A DNA stretch of 20,706 nucleotides from Funneliformis mosseae (lineage: Eukaryota; Glomeromycota; Glomeromycetes; Glomerales; Glomeraceae): NCBI GenBank assembly GCA_910592005.1, contig CAJVPP010001335.1, forward strand, positions 1-20,706, given 5' to 3'. The stretch's first letter is position 1. The number at the start of each line of letters is the position of its first letter. The notes below the pieces were generated by a model. That model was given only the letters and a program-made list of their open reading frames with translations, did not search any database and was not told the origin of the DNA. The position numbers and the translations under genes were made by a program. This document shows positions 18,756-20,706 of this stretch, in pieces.

Positions 18756-18759
18756 ACGC
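18756..18759. repeat. Target-site duplication ACGC, right copy
   Basis: Matches 12298-12301. On the minus strand it supplies the GCGT of TTG-CGT, where the hAT coding frame crosses from this side to the far side of the LTR element. Confidence 0.7.
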
Positions 18760-18780
18760 AAAATATTACTCCTTAATTAA

Positions 18781-18877
18781 CTTATTTCAAGCACTTTTTT
18801 ATGCTTTTAAATTAAATTAAAATATTTTATAAAATATCAAAAAAGTAATAAATCAATAAAAGTCTAAATTTACTTAC
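18781..18877 (-). other. Candidate 97-bp intron in the second hAT gene
   Basis: The minus strand reads CAACTTTAT, then GTAAGTAAATTT, a near-consensus 5' splice site, and ends TTGAAATAAG before TTAATTAAGG. It separates the HSKR-stop-NQLY coding from the LRSNILRKRKI coding that is then interrupted by the LTR element. Confidence 0.6.
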
Positions 18878-19600
18878 ATAAAGTTGATTTCACCTTTTGG
18901 AGTGTAAAAATCTCATATTAGACCAGAGTCGCTCTACTAAAGTTGAATTAACACAAATTTTATATAAATGAAATATAAAGTATAATAATTCAAGTATTTG
19001 CACTTTTGCTAAATCCCATAAATCTATTATATCTTCATTAAGTTTATTAAAAATTTGCATATCAAAGGATAAACTTTTTATTGATAAGAAAGATATTCAC
19101 GTAAAATATATTGTGGTATTACACTAAACTAAACCTGATAATAATAATTGATCTACTGATCAAAATGAGTATAAAAAAGATTTAAAATATTATCATTAAA
19201 AAGTAAAAGACAATACTGTGAATGTAAAACTAAAGATAAAATTAATAGAGGTTATTTTTATTGATTTCAACAATTTTCAAAATAGATAATCATTTGATTA
19301 GAAAAATCCTAATTTTGATGACTAAAAAATACTTTAGTTATCTATCCAAAAGCAAAAATTACTTCATGTAATCATGCTATAGCTTTTTGTAATTTATTTA
19401 ATGCTGTACAAAGTGGTAAAATTAGATCTTGAAGTTCATATAGATGGCTCCAAAAATTATGATCATTAATGATGACAATTATATCTGAAAGAAGAAAGAA
19501 ATTTTTTATCTGTATTTAGAATATGTCTTTGTTTCTTATAATTACTTTGAGATATAGAAGGATCTTCAAGACATTCAGATACAAATTTTGTAGCTAAAGT

Positions 19601-19665
19601 CTAAAAAAAAAAAAAAATTAAATAAATATTTGTTCATTAATTAATAAATTAAAGCATAAATTTAC
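19601..19665 (-). other. 65-bp intron in the second hAT gene
   Basis: On the minus strand it starts GTAAATTTATGC and ends in a run of about fifteen T followed by AG. It joins HSILKTKAIL coding to TLATKFVSECLEDPS. Short length and a strong T tract fit fungal introns. Confidence 0.75.
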
Positions 19666-20706
19666 TTTAAGTATTGCTTTAGTTTTTAAAATACTGTGAA
19701 AATAAAAATAATAACTATTCTAACATGTTTTATCTGAAGTAGCTAAAGTTATTATTTTACTATATAATAATTCTTGCTCATTTCGTAATAGACTAATAAA
19801 ATAGTTTAAAAAATAAAAATAACTAACAATTTTAACAGCTCTTATTGAAGTTTGCTAATAAATATCTGATTCTTTAAAGATATCCTCCATAATTAAATTT
19901 ATTTGATGAGTTATGTAAGGTAAAAATATCTTATTAGGATAATCTTTTCACATAATCCTTCTATTAAAATAAATTAATTAATAATTAATATATAAAATTT
20001 TAAAATAATAAATTTTAATACATATTGTGTAGCAGCATATTCACCTGCTGAGTCAGATACAAAACAATTTATTTTAATATTATTTTTTTCAGTTTCAATC
20101 ATTATACTTTTAACATGATCAATTATATTTTCAGTTTTTGATCTTATATCACTTATATCTTTGCATCCCAAATGAGTGTTTCACCTGTTAATATTATAAA
20201 AATAACACTAAATAAATGTTCTTGTTTAATATTTGTCCAACTATCAAATACTGCTGTTACTTCAATTTTATTATTTTGTCAATTTTTGTAATAGATTCTA
20301 TTAACATTTTAGTTGATTTTGGTAAAATTCGGTCACTTATCCTTTTCCAACTTGGTAATTTTAAGGCTGGCATAATTAATTCAAATACATCTTTTGTTTC
20401 TTGATTTTCAAAAAAAGTAAAAGATAATTCATTCAAAACTAACATTCGTAATAGTAAGATTTCAAAATATGGCTTATCTTACTTTGTTAAAGGTCATGAC
20501 AAATAATTTGTAATAGGTAGTTAAGTAATAGTGATTGGTTTTGATAATTGAATTGAGGTTTCATCATCATCACTATCATTTTCTTCATCACTTTCATCTT
20601 CACTTTCAGAATCTAAAAATTTATATCATAAAAAAGAATATTGATATTTCTGTTAGAAATTAAAAAATTAAAAGAACTTAGAAGAAAAGTGTAATTTAAA
20701 ACTATT

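Larger units (their letters stand above)
18756..20706 (-). pseudogene. Second hAT (DUF659-type) transposase, main part, runs off the right edge
   Basis: On the minus strand from the window end: an acidic linker SESEDESDEENDSDDDE (about 20610-20560), then ITNYL, then LVLNELSFTFFENQETKDVF and LKLPSWKRISDRILPKSTKM (20440-20290). Next is TAVFDSWTNIKQEHLFSVIF with the first catalytic Asp at 20243-20245, then TGETLIWDAK. DISDIRSKTENIIDHVKSIM and INCFVSDSAGEYAATQ follow, with the second Asp at 20052-20054. Then come FLPYITHQINLI, IRAVKIVSYF, LLRNEQELLYSK and TLATKFVSECLEDPSISQ. The dimerisation block NSTLVERLWSNMRFLHSKR has its Glu at 18932-18934. The D, D and E positions all survive, unlike in the first hAT gene. 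Stops and shifts between 18960 and 19500 and near 20172-20257 still inactivate it. Introns are proposed at 19601-19665 and 18781-18877. The coding frame continues at 12301 across the LTR insertion. Confidence 0.85.

Noticed and set aside
20216..20404. Plus-strand open frame of 62 codons
   Set aside because: Antisense to the DUF659 region of the second hAT pseudogene, whose minus-strand reading has clear family motifs.
1..20706. tRNA, rRNA or organellar genome content
   Set aside because: No cloverleaf, rRNA-like block or mitochondrial protein was recognised. The A+T richness is accompanied by nuclear transposons and spliceosomal introns.

Overview
This looks like a repeat-dominated intergenic stretch of a very A+T-rich eukaryotic nuclear genome. 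By eye it is roughly four-fifths A+T and poor in CpG. I could follow no intact protein-coding gene. Everything recognisable is a decayed transposable element, a simple or tandem repeat, or a short palindromic (MITE-like) insertion. Short introns (about 50 to 97 bp, GT...AG with T-rich 3' ends), BED/DUF659-type hAT transposases, Tc1/mariner relics and Ty3-type Gag remnants together suggest a Glomeromycotina (Rhizophagus-like) fungus. That is an inference from the element mix; no host marker gene is present.

Positions 1-5730 are bounded by a long terminal inverted repeat (1-220 against 5512-5730). The window starts inside or at its left arm. Inside lie subterminal tandem repeats (602-1016, 1303-1610) and a 36-unit, 25-bp satellite whose unit is itself a dyad (1813-2713). 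Also inside are a minus-strand Ty3-type Gag remnant (3007-3405), a 100-bp MITE (3520-3619) and an internally deleted Tc1-like element (3646-4241), followed by A-rich low-complexity DNA.

Positions 5731-11830 hold a second, nearly full-length but dead Tc1-like element (about 6285-7410). Next come a 447-bp non-autonomous element with a 10-bp target duplication (7829-8275) and a dead hAT transposase on the minus strand (8464-10832). An inverted repeat (7673-7740 against 11281-11378) encloses these last two. Two hairpin-forming segments lie at 11129-11229 and 11500-11539.

Positions 11834-20706 form a nested structure. A second, DUF659-type hAT transposase on the minus strand runs from beyond the right edge to a stop at 11834. 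It is split by an LTR element (12302-18755) with two 692-bp direct LTRs and an ACGC duplication. Excising the insert joins the two hAT reading frames inside one exon. The LTR element was itself invaded by a Tc1/mariner-superfamily transposase with a DD~80E spacing (13766-15185, minus). Its remaining interior (about 3.6 kb) shows no gag-pol that I can recognise, only two minus-strand coding remnants of unknown nature.

A common decay signature runs through all families: Trp codons turned into stops, catalytic Asp/Glu codons turned into Asn/Lys, and reciprocal TG/CA differences between the LTRs. All are C:G to T:A changes, as expected for deamination of methylated CpG and related processes.
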